A DNA stretch of 64,000 nucleotides from Lysinibacillus sp. SGAir0095 (GCF_005491425.1 NZ_CP028083.1:3348001-3412000); one strand, 5' to 3'; positions 45,740 to 55,692 are shown, counted from the first letter of the stretch. Notes: generated by a model not told the origin, from the letters alone. Numbers and translations are program-made.

Positions 45740-46399
45740 ATTAATCATACATTTCTTAACCTCAATCACGAAAAACAACAACGCATTATTAATGCCGCAC
45801 TAGATGAGTTTGCTCAAAATGGATTTGAAAAAGCTTCTACAAATCAGATTGTAAAAAACGCGAGAATTGGCAAAGGAATGCTTTTTTACTATTTTCAAAA
45901 TAAAGAGGAGCTCTTTAACTATCTGATTAACTACAGCTTTGACCTTGCCAATACAAAATTAATTGAGCAGGTTGATAGGAAAGAATCCGATTTTATTGAA
46001 CGTTTAAAACAAATCGCTCATGCCAAAACTGAATTTCATCTAACACATCCGAATGTATTAATATTTTTAGGAAATCTCTTTTTAAATGATAATACTGGTA
46101 TTTCTGACAGCTTCAAAAACCGTTACGAACAGATGATGAATAGTCGTATCTCTCTTTTGTATGATGGGATTGATAAAACCTTATTTCGAAAAGATATCGA
46201 TACAGAAAAGGCGTTCAAGCTAATCCAATGGTCAATTGATGGCTATCAAAATGAGCTAATCGCCAAATTGAAAAATCATAACTTAACAACCATAAATTTT
46301 GACACTTATTGGGAAGAGTTTTATGAGTTGCTAGACATTCTTAAAATGCTTTATTACCAAAATAAGGAGGGACAAAATGAGCGTTCTGCAAATCAATGA
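45740..46399 (+). CDS. TetR/AcrR-family regulator with apparent ATT start
   Basis: A frame open from 45737 encodes NHTFLNLNHEKQQRIINAAL, DEFAQNGFEKASTNQIV, KNARIGKGMLFYYFQNKEEL, a complete TetR helix-turn-helix, followed by an effector domain; about 219 residues. No ATG, GTG or TTG occurs before the HTH: an in-frame TGA lies at 45734-45736, and the only candidate start with a ribosome binding site (GGGGGTGG, 6 bases upstream) is ATT at 45740. The first ATG (45878) would delete the DNA-binding domain. Either a rare ATT start or a start-codon mutation. It overlaps the ABC ATPase gene by 23 bases and probably controls that exporter. Confidence 0.75.
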   Translation: MNHTFLNLNHEKQQRIINAALDEFAQNGFEKASTNQIVKNARIGKGMLFYYFQNKEELFNYLINYSFDLANTKLIEQVDRKESDFIERLKQIAHAKTEFHLTHPNVLIFLGNLFLNDNTGISDSFKNRYEQMMNSRISLLYDGIDKTLFRKDIDTEKAFKLIQWSIDGYQNELIAKLKNHNLTTINFDTYWEEFYELLDILKMLYYQNKEGQNERSANQ

Positions 46400-47297
46400 T
46401 TTAACAAAAAAGTTTGGTAAGTTTACTGCATTAGATAATGTGAATTTTGAAGTGAACAAAGGTGAAGTCTTTGGATTTATTGGTCCAAATGGTGCGGGTA
46501 AATCAACAACGATTCGGATATTGCTTGGTATTTTAAAAGCTACTGCTGGTGAAGTCCGAATCTTCGGCAAAGATGCCTGGTCGGATGCAGTGGAACTTCA
46601 TAAACGCATAGCCTATGTACCAGGAGACGTGAATTTATGGCCAAATTTGACTGGCGGTGAAGTGATTGATTTGTTTGTTAAGCTACGAGGAGGAAATCAT
46701 AAAAGCAAACGCGATGAACTTATCCAACTTTTTGATTTAGATCCATCTAAAAAGTGTCGGACCTATTCAAAAGGTAACAGACAAAAGGTAGCCCTTGTGG
46801 CAGCTTTTTCATCTGATGCAGACCTTTATATCCTAGATGAGCCTACTTCTGGATTGGATCCATTGATGGAACAGGTTTTTCAACAATGTGTAAAAGATGC
46901 AAAAGAAGCAGGAAAAAGTATCCTCTTATCGAGTCATATTTTATCTGAGGTCGAGCAGCTATGCGACCGCGTTGGCATTATTCGCCATGGTCAAATCATA
47001 GAAACTGGCTCTTTAAGTGAGCTACGCCATTTAACTCGCCTGAATCTCTCAGTGGAAACAAAAGAGTCGATTACTCAATTACATGAAATAAAAGGAATAC
47101 ACGCTATTGATGAAAAGAAGGGTGCAATTTCTTTCCAAGTAGATACTGAGCAATTAGATTTAGTCATTAAACATATAAGTCAATTTGGCATTGTAAAATT
47201 AGAAAGTACCCCACCAACCTTGGAAGATTTATTTATGCGTCATTATGAAAACAATGACTTACGAAAGCAAAACCATGGAGGAAATTCTAATGGCTGA
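46377..47297 (+). CDS. ABC transporter ATP-binding protein (ABC-2 drug-export type)
   Basis: A 306-residue nucleotide-binding subunit: Walker A GPNGAGKST (about 38-46), the signature region YSKGNRQKVALVAAF, which departs from LSGGQ, Walker B LYILDEPTSGLDPL, and the switch His in LLSSHILSEVEQL. The C-terminal 90 residues form a DrrA-like regulatory extension. AGGAGGG precedes ATG 46377. With the permease that overlaps its end by 8 bases it forms an exporter, probably for an antibiotic or lipid-like compound. Confidence 0.92.
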   Translation: MSVLQINDLTKKFGKFTALDNVNFEVNKGEVFGFIGPNGAGKSTTIRILLGILKATAGEVRIFGKDAWSDAVELHKRIAYVPGDVNLWPNLTGGEVIDLFVKLRGGNHKSKRDELIQLFDLDPSKKCRTYSKGNRQKVALVAAFSSDADLYILDEPTSGLDPLMEQVFQQCVKDAKEAGKSILLSSHILSEVEQLCDRVGIIRHGQIIETGSLSELRHLTRLNLSVETKESITQLHEIKGIHAIDEKKGAISFQVDTEQLDLVIKHISQFGIVKLESTPPTLEDLFMRHYENNDLRKQNHGGNSNG

Positions 47298-48891
47298 TAT
47301 AATTTTTAAACGGACGGGGATTTTATCTCGATTAATTCTGAGACGCGATCGATTTCGTATTCCGGTATGGCTTATCGGTATTGGTTTTTTTACTTTCATA
47401 GTACCCGTAGCATTTACCGAGTTATATGGAACACAAGCCCAACGCGATATCATGGCACAAACCATGAAAAACCCGGCTATGATTGCCATGGTAGGAACAC
47501 ATGATTTAACCCACTATACCCTTGGTGTAATGACTGCACATCAAATGCTGCTCATGACAGCAGTCGTTGTTGCCTTAATGAGTATTTTACTTGTAACACG
47601 CCATACTCGCGAAGAGGAGGAAAACGGTCGGATCGAATTGATACGGTCCTTACCAGTTGGTCGACTTTCAAGTTTAAATGCCGCATTATTTGTTTACACA
47701 GGCGTTCATATTCTATTAGCGCTTCTAATTGGATTTGGACTATATGCACTAAATCTCGAGAGCATGGATTTAGAGGGTTCTGTATTATACGGAGTAGCAT
47801 TAGGGGCAACCGGCATATTTTTTGCTGGTGTAACAGCCTTTTTTGCTCAACTTTGTGAAAGTTCACGTGGGACAATTGGATTTTCCATCGCTATCCTGCT
47901 TATTTCTTATATTGTACGTGGGATTGGAGATGTAAGTAATCCAGCTTTAAGCTGGTTCTCCCCTCTTGGATGGTTATCGAAAGCAGAAGTTTATGGCTCC
48001 AATAATTGGTGGCCAATTGGATTAATGATAGGGATATCCCTTATTTTATTTTTCCTGGCAAGCTATTTAAATGCAAGTCGCGATTTAGAATCGGGATTAC
48101 TGCCATCAAAGCCTGGAAGAAAACACGCTTCAGCGTTACTACAAAGTCCAATCGGCTTAGGATTACGGTTACAGCGCACAGGGATCATATCTTGGGCAGT
48201 TGGAATGTTTTTAATAGGAGTGTCCTACGGCTCGGTATTAGGTGATTTGGATTCCTTTTTTGAAGGAAACGATTTAATGAAGCAAATGCTCTCATCATCA
48301 AAAAGCCATACCTTTACTGAGCAATTTATGTCCATGATTATGATGATTTCAGCTATTATTGCATCTATTCCAGCAGTAATGTCCATGAATAAACTGTATG
48401 GAGAAGAAAAAAAGGGACGAATCGAACATTTACTTGTAAGGGCTATTTCCCGCACAAAGCTTTTGGGAAGCTATCTAGTCATTTCAATTATCAATGGTTT
48501 TGTCATGCTCTCAGTTGCCTCAATCGGAATGTGGTTCGCAAGTTTGGCTGTCCTAGATGTGTCACTTTCATTTAGAAAGGTTTACGGAATGGGATTAGTC
48601 TATTATCCAGCCCTACTTGTCATGATAAGTGTAGCTGTTTTATTTATTGGCTATCTACCAAGATTCACTAGTTTCATCTGGCTCTATGTATTTTATACCT
48701 TCATCGTTTTGTATATGGGGGGCTTATTCCAGTTGGACGATTGGTTTGGAAATCTTTCACCATTTGGTCATATCCCACAGCTGCCTATAGAAAAATTGAC
48801 ATGGGCGCCAATGATTACATTAGTAGGAATCGCGGTGATTATCTCGGCTATTGGTATTATTGGGTATAAACGACGGGATATTACAGGGTGA
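47290..48891 (+). CDS. ABC-2-type exporter permease (polyketide-antibiotic exporter-like)
   Basis: A 533-residue permease with about twelve hydrophobic segments in two similar halves (about 20-265 and 290-530), the layout of the TetR-linked exporters annotated as exporters of polyketide antibiotics. Each half has the characteristic loop (RHTREEEENGRIELIRSLPV and YGEEKKGRIEHLLVRAISR), internal repeats of the coupling region. ATG 47290 is chosen because GGAGG lies at 47277-47281; the frame is open further upstream inside the ATPase gene. Confidence 0.88.
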   Translation: MADIIFKRTGILSRLILRRDRFRIPVWLIGIGFFTFIVPVAFTELYGTQAQRDIMAQTMKNPAMIAMVGTHDLTHYTLGVMTAHQMLLMTAVVVALMSILLVTRHTREEEENGRIELIRSLPVGRLSSLNAALFVYTGVHILLALLIGFGLYALNLESMDLEGSVLYGVALGATGIFFAGVTAFFAQLCESSRGTIGFSIAILLISYIVRGIGDVSNPALSWFSPLGWLSKAEVYGSNNWWPIGLMIGISLILFFLASYLNASRDLESGLLPSKPGRKHASALLQSPIGLGLRLQRTGIISWAVGMFLIGVSYGSVLGDLDSFFEGNDLMKQMLSSSKSHTFTEQFMSMIMMISAIIASIPAVMSMNKLYGEEKKGRIEHLLVRAISRTKLLGSYLVISIINGFVMLSVASIGMWFASLAVLDVSLSFRKVYGMGLVYYPALLVMISVAVLFIGYLPRFTSFIWLYVFYTFIVLYMGGLFQLDDWFGNLSPFGHIPQLPIEKLTWAPMITLVGIAVIISAIGIIGYKRRDITG

Positions 48892-48913
48892 GATTTGGAA
48901 CTTAAATCTATTA

Positions 48914-48946
48914 AGGCAGGGTAAGCTACTCGCCCCTGCCTCTTTA
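48914..48946 (+). terminator. Terminator of the TetR/ABC operon
   Basis: Arms AGGCAGGG (48914-48921) and CCCTGCCT (48934-48941) with a 12-base loop, then CTTTA. Confidence 0.7.
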
Positions 48947-48959
48947 CTTATAAGAAGGT

Positions 48960-49070
48960 TTAATTTTTATGGCGAGCAGTAGATGATCCTTTATTTCGTC
49001 TTTGTTCATCTGGAACTTTAGGCTGCTCTTTAATTTTTCTCTTACTATCTGGACGCGAATTTTTAACCAT
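48960..49070 (-). CDS. 36-residue basic microprotein
   Basis: The product starts MVKNSRPDSKRKIKEQPKVP and ends DEQRRNKGSSTARHKN, highly basic and probably disordered. A GGAGGGG site lies about 7 bases before the ATG at 49070. The frame is open upstream to 49184 but that part has no ribosome binding site. Size and composition recall small acid-soluble spore proteins of Bacillales, though I cannot assign a family. Confidence 0.6.
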   Translation of the reverse strand: MVKNSRPDSKRKIKEQPKVPDEQRRNKGSSTARHKN

Positions 49071-49318
49071 AATTACCCCTCCGTATAAGTATCGTTTTTT
49101 GGCTATTATACAATTACTGTTGTAATACTCAATGTCCCAATCCTTAATAGGATGTTTGACAACAAGCATCACAACCATAGCCAATCTTAGATTAACCGGA
49201 ATGAGGAGAAATATTCTTTTGAATGATGATAGGCTTAAATTTACAGCTTTCTAAGTTTTTCTAGCTGAAACTTTTTTTTCAAAAGGACAGACTTATTAAA
49301 AAATGTACTAACTTTTAT

Positions 49319-50140
49319 TTAACCCATATTTTCAAATTCCTTAATTACTCTTTTAAATTCCAATTGGGTATCTAATATTATCCTTTGTAACTCATCAGTT
49401 ATTTTACTAACTCGATCTACTTCTTTTGAAATATTTTCTACATTTGTATTTACATTTCCAATAGCATCATCAACATTTCCTGCTAATCTTCTTACTTCAT
49501 CAGCTACTACTTTAAAACCTTGCCCTTGTTCTCCTACACGCGCTGCTTCGATAGCTGCATTTAACGCCAATACATTTGTTTGCATGGAAATCTTGCGTAT
49601 GGTCTTTGTAATTTCAATTATTAAGCCAGTCTCTTGCTTTAATGATTTAACAGCACGCATTTTATTATTGGAATTTTCAACAACCAAGTCTACTAACTCG
49701 ATTGGCATTTCTCTTAATTGAGAGATGATTTTGACTGTTTTATTTTCTCTTTCTGTTATATCTGTTGCAATTTTAAGGACAGCCTCAACTCTCCCCTCTT
49801 CATTTAATATTGGTATGTAGTTAGCCTCAAGCCAAAGAATATTTCCCGATTTACCAACCCTTTGAATTTTTTCTTGAAACTTTTTTCCACTTTCAAGATT
49901 TCCCCATAATTCTTCATATTCTCTGCTATTTCTAAATTCAACAGTACAAAATTGTTGATGCTTCATATTACTCATTTCACCAACTGTATATCCAAGTGTC
50001 TTTGCAAAATTTTCATTTACCCAGATAACTTCTTTATTTAAATTAAATTCTATCATGGCTAAGTTTGACTCTAGTGCTGCTAAAACAGATGTAACATCTA
50101 ATATTTGTGTGCTCAAATTACTATTTGATTTAATGACCAT
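49319..50140 (-). CDS. Soluble PAS-domain chemoreceptor-like protein
   Basis: A 273-residue protein with no membrane segment. A PAS domain plus PAC motif (about 22-135; [42 protein letters not shown]) is followed by a short MCP signalling hairpin whose tip is intact ([22 protein letters not shown] and [14 protein letters not shown]). The signalling domain is far shorter than in classical receptors, as in small soluble receptors such as B. subtilis YfmS. ATG 50140 is chosen for an AGAGAG site; a longer frame from 50260 has none. PAS may bind a small ligand or haem. Confidence 0.82.
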   Translation of the reverse strand: MVIKSNSNLSTQILDVTSVLAALESNLAMIEFNLNKEVIWVNENFAKTLGYTVGEMSNMKHQQFCTVEFRNSREYEELWGNLESGKKFQEKIQRVGKSGNILWLEANYIPILNEEGRVEAVLKIATDITERENKTVKIISQLREMPIELVDLVVENSNNKMRAVKSLKQETGLIIEITKTIRKISMQTNVLALNAAIEAARVGEQGQGFKVVADEVRRLAGNVDDAIGNVNTNVENISKEVDRVSKITDELQRIILDTQLEFKRVIKEFENMG

Positions 50141-50572
50141 ATGAAGAATCTCTCTTTGTTTAGTAAATTTATATTTAATTATAACTTGTAGTAGGTATTT
50201 TCTTCTACAATAGTGCTCTGCTCGATATAAAACAGAAAATAACAGTAGTCCAAAGAGCATATTTTCTATTCTATAAGAAAGAGTTGATTCAAAAATTCAC
50301 AGTGATTCGTAACAATTCTAATAATACTTTTCTTACTATTTCTCATTGAAAAGCAATAACGGAAAAGCTAAAAAAAAGCCTCTACAAATTGTAGAGACAT
50401 TTTCAGACAGTTAGTTTTCTTTGTTCAAATGTAATTGATTATAAGTAATATTTCATGATCTGAGAGTGGGTTAAAAATACTGGTAAAGTATTGATTTTAT
50501 TATGCATGTATAAATGACAGGTAAAGTTAAGCGGACTGCTTTAATTTGTTACCGTTTCTGTGCTCCTAAATA
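50141..50572. other. Gap between the chemoreceptor and the germination operon
   Basis: Contains the promoter region of the chemoreceptor gene and the ger operon terminator; otherwise AT-rich with no ORF. Confidence 0.6.
50371..50398 (-). terminator. Terminator of the germination operon
   Basis: On the minus strand an 8-bp stem (arms 50398-50391 and 50385-50378, one G:U) is followed by a run of seven T. It lies about 170 bases past the gerC-type stop. Confidence 0.8.
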
Positions 50573-51679
50573 TCATTTGTAATTCCCAGATTCGATTATC
50601 TTGATATCGACCTTTACCTCTTTTACCGAATTTATATCAATATTATTAATTGTATCGCTATCCCATTTGTTTAAATGAAATTTGTAGGCATTTTCACTTA
50701 TATTCAAGACATCTGTATTTAGAGCATCCCCTGCTTTAATGGTTGATATTATTTCATTTTCTATCACTTTGTTTAGTTCTTTTTCTGCATCACTATAGTT
50801 CTCCTTCTCAAGATTTTGTAGTAAAGTCGCATCTCCTTTTATTAAAATCTTGTATGAAGGTTCATCACCATTTAAAACGGAAATTTTTGACTTAGCTTTA
50901 TAGATTCTTACCGCAATATTTCTAGTTCCTGCCCGAATAGTTATATTTGAAGCATCTTCAGAGAACCACCTTATCCCACTAATATCCTTTTTACTTAACC
51001 AACCCTTATATTGCTTTTGAGATAGCAAATATTCCCCATTAATATTTGCAATATTTTTGGCCTTATCTTCTTTAAAATGACTACTATCTACGTTTAAAGA
51101 TGGAATCAATATTGTGCCAACAGCTAGATAATAGCGAGAAATAAATTGATTATACCTAAGGTCTGGTAGTGAATAATTTTGTTTGATTAATTCATCTGGT
51201 CGATGAAGAATTGAATATATCTGAGGAAAATTGAAAAAACTCTGTGATTGCAAAATTTCTTCCATATCTCCCTTTGTACCGAATAAATACAAGTTATATC
51301 TTAGAAAAGGGGAGTGCCCTACTACATCTACAACTTCATCCATTTTTTCTTTTATGATGCTTTCACTTAAGATAATTGTCTGGACATGACCCAGATTTAG
51401 AGGCATGGCGCTTATTTCTTCTAATGAAGCAAATGCCATGTGCAAATTTTCACCTTTTGATTTTCCAATTAAAATAGGCAGATCTTCTACTGGTGCGCCT
51501 TCTTGTCTGGCGATGTTCCCGAAATTTAATCCCTGATAATATACTTGGAATTCACCTTCCTTATAATCAAATCCAAGAGCAGTAATATATACTTGTCCCT
51601 CAAGCCTCTTTGCCCCCCAACAACCCGATAAAAGCAACAATAAGCTTGAGAAAATTATGAAAAGTACAATGTTCCTCAT
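50573..51679 (-). CDS. Ger(x)C-family spore germination lipoprotein
   Basis: A 368-residue lipoprotein, the C subunit of a GerA-type germinant receptor. The signal peptide ends in the lipobox LLSGC (Cys20). The body fits the GerKC family, with ALGFDYKEGEFQVYYQGLN near the N-terminus and GDATLLQNLE and LNKWDSDTINNIDI later. It sits on the outer face of the spore inner membrane with the A and B subunits. Five bases separate it from the upstream A-type gene. Expression should be in the forespore (sigma-G in the family). Confidence 0.9.
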   Translation of the reverse strand: MRNIVLFIIFSSLLLLLSGCWGAKRLEGQVYITALGFDYKEGEFQVYYQGLNFGNIARQEGAPVEDLPILIGKSKGENLHMAFASLEEISAMPLNLGHVQTIILSESIIKEKMDEVVDVVGHSPFLRYNLYLFGTKGDMEEILQSQSFFNFPQIYSILHRPDELIKQNYSLPDLRYNQFISRYYLAVGTILIPSLNVDSSHFKEDKAKNIANINGEYLLSQKQYKGWLSKKDISGIRWFSEDASNITIRAGTRNIAVRIYKAKSKISVLNGDEPSYKILIKGDATLLQNLEKENYSDAEKELNKVIENEIISTIKAGDALNTDVLNISENAYKFHLNKWDSDTINNIDINSVKEVKVDIKIIESGNYK

Positions 51680-51684
51680 TCAAA

Positions 51685-53124
51685 TTACTCCTTTTGCCTA
51701 GTTTTATCTTTCGGATGATAGGCAGGGTTCCTTTTTTTCAATAAGGTAGATGGGAACTTCAACATTACTTTTGCTATATTCACGAGTTTTGGATTGGTGA
51801 AAAAAGAAACATAGGACTGTCCAAAACTTTCGAGAGCAAATAAAAAAGTAATAATGAGAAAAAAAGAAAGGAAAAAACCATATAACCCCATACTGGAACA
51901 AAAAATCAGGACAAAATAACGAAGAAGAAGAACATTCCCTCCAATGTTTTGGTTAATTAACGTATAACCAGAAATCACCGTAATCGAGATAACAACAAGC
52001 ATGGCTGGGGAAGTTAAACCAGCTCGAATAGCAGCATCACCGATTATTAATCCGCCCAATACAGCGACAGTTTGTCCAACTGCTTTAGGTAGCCGTAAAC
52101 CTGCTTCTTTAAACAGTTCGAATAAAGTTATCATAATAAAAGCTTCTGCTGCACCGCTTAGAGGAAGTCCTACTCTTGTCATGGAAATGGTGGCGAGCCA
52201 TGTATATGGTATTTGTTCGGTTTGGTAAGTAATTAAAGCAACGAAAAAACCCGGTAAAAAGATAGTTGTCACCAATGCGATCAACCTTAATAACCTAACA
52301 AAGCTGATATAAAAAAAACTATTGTTTGTATCTTCTGGAGATAGCATTAACTGAACCATGCTTGTAGGACCAATCAAACAGCTGGGATTTCCATCAACAA
52401 GTATAGCAAAACGACCTTGATTTAAGGAATCTACAACATAGTCAGGCCTTCCTATATAATCCATTAATGGGAAAATTGAGTATTTTTGATCATAAAGCAT
52501 TTCTTCTAACTGATAGCTACTATTTAAAACATCTATGTTTATAGATTCTAATCGGTTTTGTACTTCATCTAAAATAGTTGGATTTAGTATATCCTCCATA
52601 TAAAGTAGTATTATTTTTGTTTTACTTCTTTCTCCTATTGTAAACTCCTTACTTTTTAATGAAGATGTTTTCAATCTCTGTCGTATTAATGCCATATTAT
52701 CCGAGATATTTTCCACAAATCCATCTCTTGGTCCTCTAACGGAAGTTTCTAAATTCGATTCCTCTGGACTTCTCTTAGGAGCATTGGTAACTGGAATGGA
52801 ATAAACAGCAGTGGATTGCTCGTCAATAATGATTAAATCTCCAGAAAAAAGTCTTTTTTCGATTTCATTTTTTAAATTTTCTTCTTTGGAGAGTTCAGAA
52901 ACTCCCAAAAGTCCGCTTAAACTCTCGCTTTTAAAAGTTTGTTCCATTGCTATCTCTTCTGTAATTTTAGGGAGTATCGTCTCATTTATCGCATTGGTAT
53001 CAACTAAATTTGAACAATACAAGAATGTAAGTTTATGAGTAGCATACTTTCCTTTCTGCGATTTCGTAATTTGGACAATGTCGGATACGTTATGAAACCA
53101 TGAGGATAAGTCCAATTGATTCAT
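51685..53124 (-). CDS. GerA-family spore germination protein (A subunit)
   Basis: A 479-residue germinant receptor A subunit. A large cytoplasmic N-terminal domain (about 1-230, with SVRGPRDGFVENISDN and a VEGNPSCLIGPT-like stretch at DGNPSCLIGPTSM) precedes a membrane domain with about five or six helices (about 265-445), which has the family motifs PGFFVALITYQTEQIPY and PLSGAAEAFIMITLFELFKEAGLRLPK. Its start overlaps the stop of the B-type gene by 4 bases. A and B together form the germinant-responsive ion channel. The germinant cannot be predicted. Confidence 0.93.
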   Translation of the reverse strand: MNQLDLSSWFHNVSDIVQITKSQKGKYATHKLTFLYCSNLVDTNAINETILPKITEEIAMEQTFKSESLSGLLGVSELSKEENLKNEIEKRLFSGDLIIIDEQSTAVYSIPVTNAPKRSPEESNLETSVRGPRDGFVENISDNMALIRQRLKTSSLKSKEFTIGERSKTKIILLYMEDILNPTILDEVQNRLESINIDVLNSSYQLEEMLYDQKYSIFPLMDYIGRPDYVVDSLNQGRFAILVDGNPSCLIGPTSMVQLMLSPEDTNNSFFYISFVRLLRLIALVTTIFLPGFFVALITYQTEQIPYTWLATISMTRVGLPLSGAAEAFIMITLFELFKEAGLRLPKAVGQTVAVLGGLIIGDAAIRAGLTSPAMLVVISITVISGYTLINQNIGGNVLLLRYFVLIFCSSMGLYGFFLSFFLIITFLFALESFGQSYVSFFTNPKLVNIAKVMLKFPSTLLKKRNPAYHPKDKTRQKE

Positions 53125-54185
53125 GAAATATCACCTTTCTTCTTACTAAGGAGGAATAGCAGAAAAAAAGTAAAAATAAAAAAGATTAGGCTCACTGGAA
53201 AAAAGATGTTATATATAAATGAAAAAAAAGACTCAAAATTCCAAGGAAGGATAACACCGATAGTTAATAATATATAAATTAAACTTAGAATCCAGATATT
53301 TTTTTTATGACTAAAAAGCTGAGATACTATAAACATACTGATACTTACTCGTATAAAGGCTCCAGAAAACCACTGAAATATAGATAAGAAATCAAGTCGA
53401 GTGATATTGTTACCCAAAGTTAAAACTTTCCACTGTTCATATGCGGGAACTTTCATCTTTGAAGCTTCTTCCGCACCAAACATCGCAATGGCTGCAACCA
53501 GGGGTCCAAGGGATAACCAGAAAATAAGTACCGTTACTGGCAAAAATGTTTTTATTCTAATACGATTCTTAAGAAATGGTGTAAAAAAAAGTAAGTAGAT
53601 TATTTCAAAGAAACTAGCACAAGAATACATAATTCCGATAAATAACTCCTTATACCCGTTCTCAAAAATAGGCAGTAGCATACTATAATCTTTAACTTTC
53701 ATATTCCCCATTCCTACAACTATCCCAAAGACAATAACCAGTGGTAATAGAAATATCGAAATAGCAGAAATCGTTTTAATTCCTTTAAGTGATGCATAAT
53801 AACAAAGTGCTATAAATGGTACAAGCATCATTATATCTGGTACTTGAAAAGTATAATTTGTTTTTGCCCAATATCCAGTATATTTGCATGTAATATAGGC
53901 AGTGAAAATAAAATACAGACTCAATAAGATCTTTATAAAATTAGAGATAAATGGGTGCAAGGAATTGATTAAGGTAAAGATATTTTTATTCTCCAGCTTT
54001 TTATTCAAACGAAAAATCATGATTGCCCATATCATCAATGGAACAAAGCTGCATATTACTGAAACCCATGAGTCCCTTTTAGATGAAGTTAATATAATTG
54101 GATGGAACAATACATGGACCATAAAGCCGGTAGACAAGATGAGTAAAAAATATAGATGTGTCGGATAAATTACCTTTGAGAGCAT
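53121..54185 (-). CDS. GerB-family germination permease (B subunit)
   Basis: A 354-residue integral membrane protein of the amino acid/polyamine/organocation-related GerAB family, with ten or so hydrophobic segments, that binds the germinant within the membrane. It is the first gene here, giving the order B-A-C. In B. subtilis gerA and gerB the order is A-B-C and in gerK it is A-C-B. GGAG lies before the ATG at 54185. An ISL3 element begins about 180 bases downstream of the IS-side gene end and 134 bases upstream of this start, so it may affect the promoter. Confidence 0.9.
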   Translation of the reverse strand: MLSKVIYPTHLYFLLILSTGFMVHVLFHPIILTSSKRDSWVSVICSFVPLMIWAIMIFRLNKKLENKNIFTLINSLHPFISNFIKILLSLYFIFTAYITCKYTGYWAKTNYTFQVPDIMMLVPFIALCYYASLKGIKTISAISIFLLPLVIVFGIVVGMGNMKVKDYSMLLPIFENGYKELFIGIMYSCASFFEIIYLLFFTPFLKNRIRIKTFLPVTVLIFWLSLGPLVAAIAMFGAEEASKMKVPAYEQWKVLTLGNNITRLDFLSIFQWFSGAFIRVSISMFIVSQLFSHKKNIWILSLIYILLTIGVILPWNFESFFSFIYNIFFPVSLIFFIFTFFLLFLLSKKKGDIS

Positions 54186-54318
54186 TGTAATCTCCTTTTA
54201 GTCTTTCAAAAATTTATGTACCTTCTACAAAGATAGTCTTTCCATTTAATTTAAAATAATCCTACCTTTTTAGAAAAAATAAGGATAAGTAACTAAGTAA
54301 GAACATGCTCACAAAATT

Positions 54319-55692
54319 GGTTCTATGTCAAATGTTGGGGTGATGTGTTTTTGCACGTCACCCTATTAACCTAAATGAACACCGAATTCTTTATATAAAT
54401 CATTCAATAAAATCTTTGCTTTAAAATGCTTAAAGCTCCTAAAACCATAAGCATTACGTTTCATTACCTTCGATTTATTATTAATTCCTTCTAAAAAACC
54501 ATTTGAATAGCCAAAACTAAAACTATTTAAGATCTCTACTTGCCAATTCTTAAAGGTTTGAATGGCTTTTATAAATGCTGGGATATTTGCTTCTTCTACC
54601 TTACGGTAATAAGCTTCTAATCTATTCTTCACTTCTGCAATATCATTCGTCGTTTTTGCCCAATCAAACCATTTACAATAGGCTTCTTTTAGTTCATATG
54701 CTTGCTTTAATTCCTTTGACATTCCCGTGTAGCGATTTAAATACCATCGATTCTTTTCCGTTAACTTATCAAAGCGTTTATATAAGACATGACGCATTTT
54801 TTTGCACTTTTTTCGATCGTATGGATGCCAATCCTTCTGCACTTTACGACGCACCTCGTCTAGAGCCCAATAAATATAACGACAATAATGGAATCGATCG
54901 GCAATAATGATAGGACGATTTAAGGCTTTTTTAACAGCTGCTTTAAAGCTTGGATTCATATCCATTACGACGACTTCTACATCTGATCCATATGTCATTA
55001 GATAATCCTTAATCGTTTCTTTTCTACGATTCGGTAAAATATCAATTGGTTCGTGCGTTTCAGCGTTGGCAATGATTAGTTGATAGGTCCCCGCATCTGT
55101 ATCTCCTTTATATTCATCAATCGCAATACATTTTGGTAAATGGACCCCTTCATTTAGCTGCTCTTTTACCACCTTTTTAAAGCGACGAATTACCGTCGAA
55201 CTGGATGTTCCAAGGACTTCTGCTGCTTCTTTAAATGTCTTTGCCTTTACTGAACGGATTCCAACAACTTGATTCCATTCTTTTGAGTAACGTTGATACT
55301 TATCCACGAAAGGAGATTTTTCCGAGAAGCGTTTTCCGCACTCACATACATAACGTCGACGTTTATAGAAAAGGATGGTTAATCGTTCAAACCATTTTAA
55401 ATGTTTAATTTTTTGAATTCGATAATCATGTATTTTAGAGGTCATTTTATTACAGTCTGGACACTGATGTTCTTTCTTCGGAATTGAAACGTAAAGAGCG
55501 ATACGCTCCCCGATCTCTTCAATCTTATGAACAGTTACACCTTTTAATCCTGGGATATTTCTGTTAAAATTCATAATGCACGTATCACCTTTCATTGCTT
55601 GTTTCTCGACAATTCAAGTATATCGAAATCGGTGATTACGTGCTTTTTTTTATTTCAAATTGTAGTAAAACCCCAACAAATATTATAGAACC
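54319..55692 (-). mobile_element. Complete ISL3-family insertion sequence, 1374 bp
   Basis: Terminal inverted repeats of about 23 bp (54319-54341 and 55670-55692) begin GGTTCTAT and end in GTTGGGGT, differing at about four positions in the middle. They are flanked by an exact 8-bp direct repeat ACAAAATT (54311-54318 and 55693-55700), the ISL3 target duplication. The single intact transposase gene fills the interior. Perfect duplication and an open frame indicate a recent insertion between the ger operon and the defence region. Confidence 0.95.
54366..55595 (-). CDS. ISL3-family transposase
   Basis: A 409-residue DDE transposase. N-terminal zinc-finger cysteines (CPDCNK, later CEC with GKRFSEKSPF), a helix-turn-helix segment (FKEAAEVLGTSSSTVIRRF), and the catalytic core: first Asp in KCIAIDEYKGD, second in VVVMDMNPSFKAAV, and a late Glu in SNGFLEGINNKSKVMKRNAYGF. 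The first codons may belong to a leader; the internal MNFNRNIPG methionine is an alternative start. Frame intact, so the element is probably active. Confidence 0.93.
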   Translation of the reverse strand: MKGDTCIMNFNRNIPGLKGVTVHKIEEIGERIALYVSIPKKEHQCPDCNKMTSKIHDYRIQKIKHLKWFERLTILFYKRRRYVCECGKRFSEKSPFVDKYQRYSKEWNQVVGIRSVKAKTFKEAAEVLGTSSSTVIRRFKKVVKEQLNEGVHLPKCIAIDEYKGDTDAGTYQLIIANAETHEPIDILPNRRKETIKDYLMTYGSDVEVVVMDMNPSFKAAVKKALNRPIIIADRFHYCRYIYWALDEVRRKVQKDWHPYDRKKCKKMRHVLYKRFDKLTEKNRWYLNRYTGMSKELKQAYELKEAYCKWFDWAKTTNDIAEVKNRLEAYYRKVEEANIPAFIKAIQTFKNWQVEILNSFSFGYSNGFLEGINNKSKVMKRNAYGFRSFKHFKAKILLNDLYKEFGVHLG

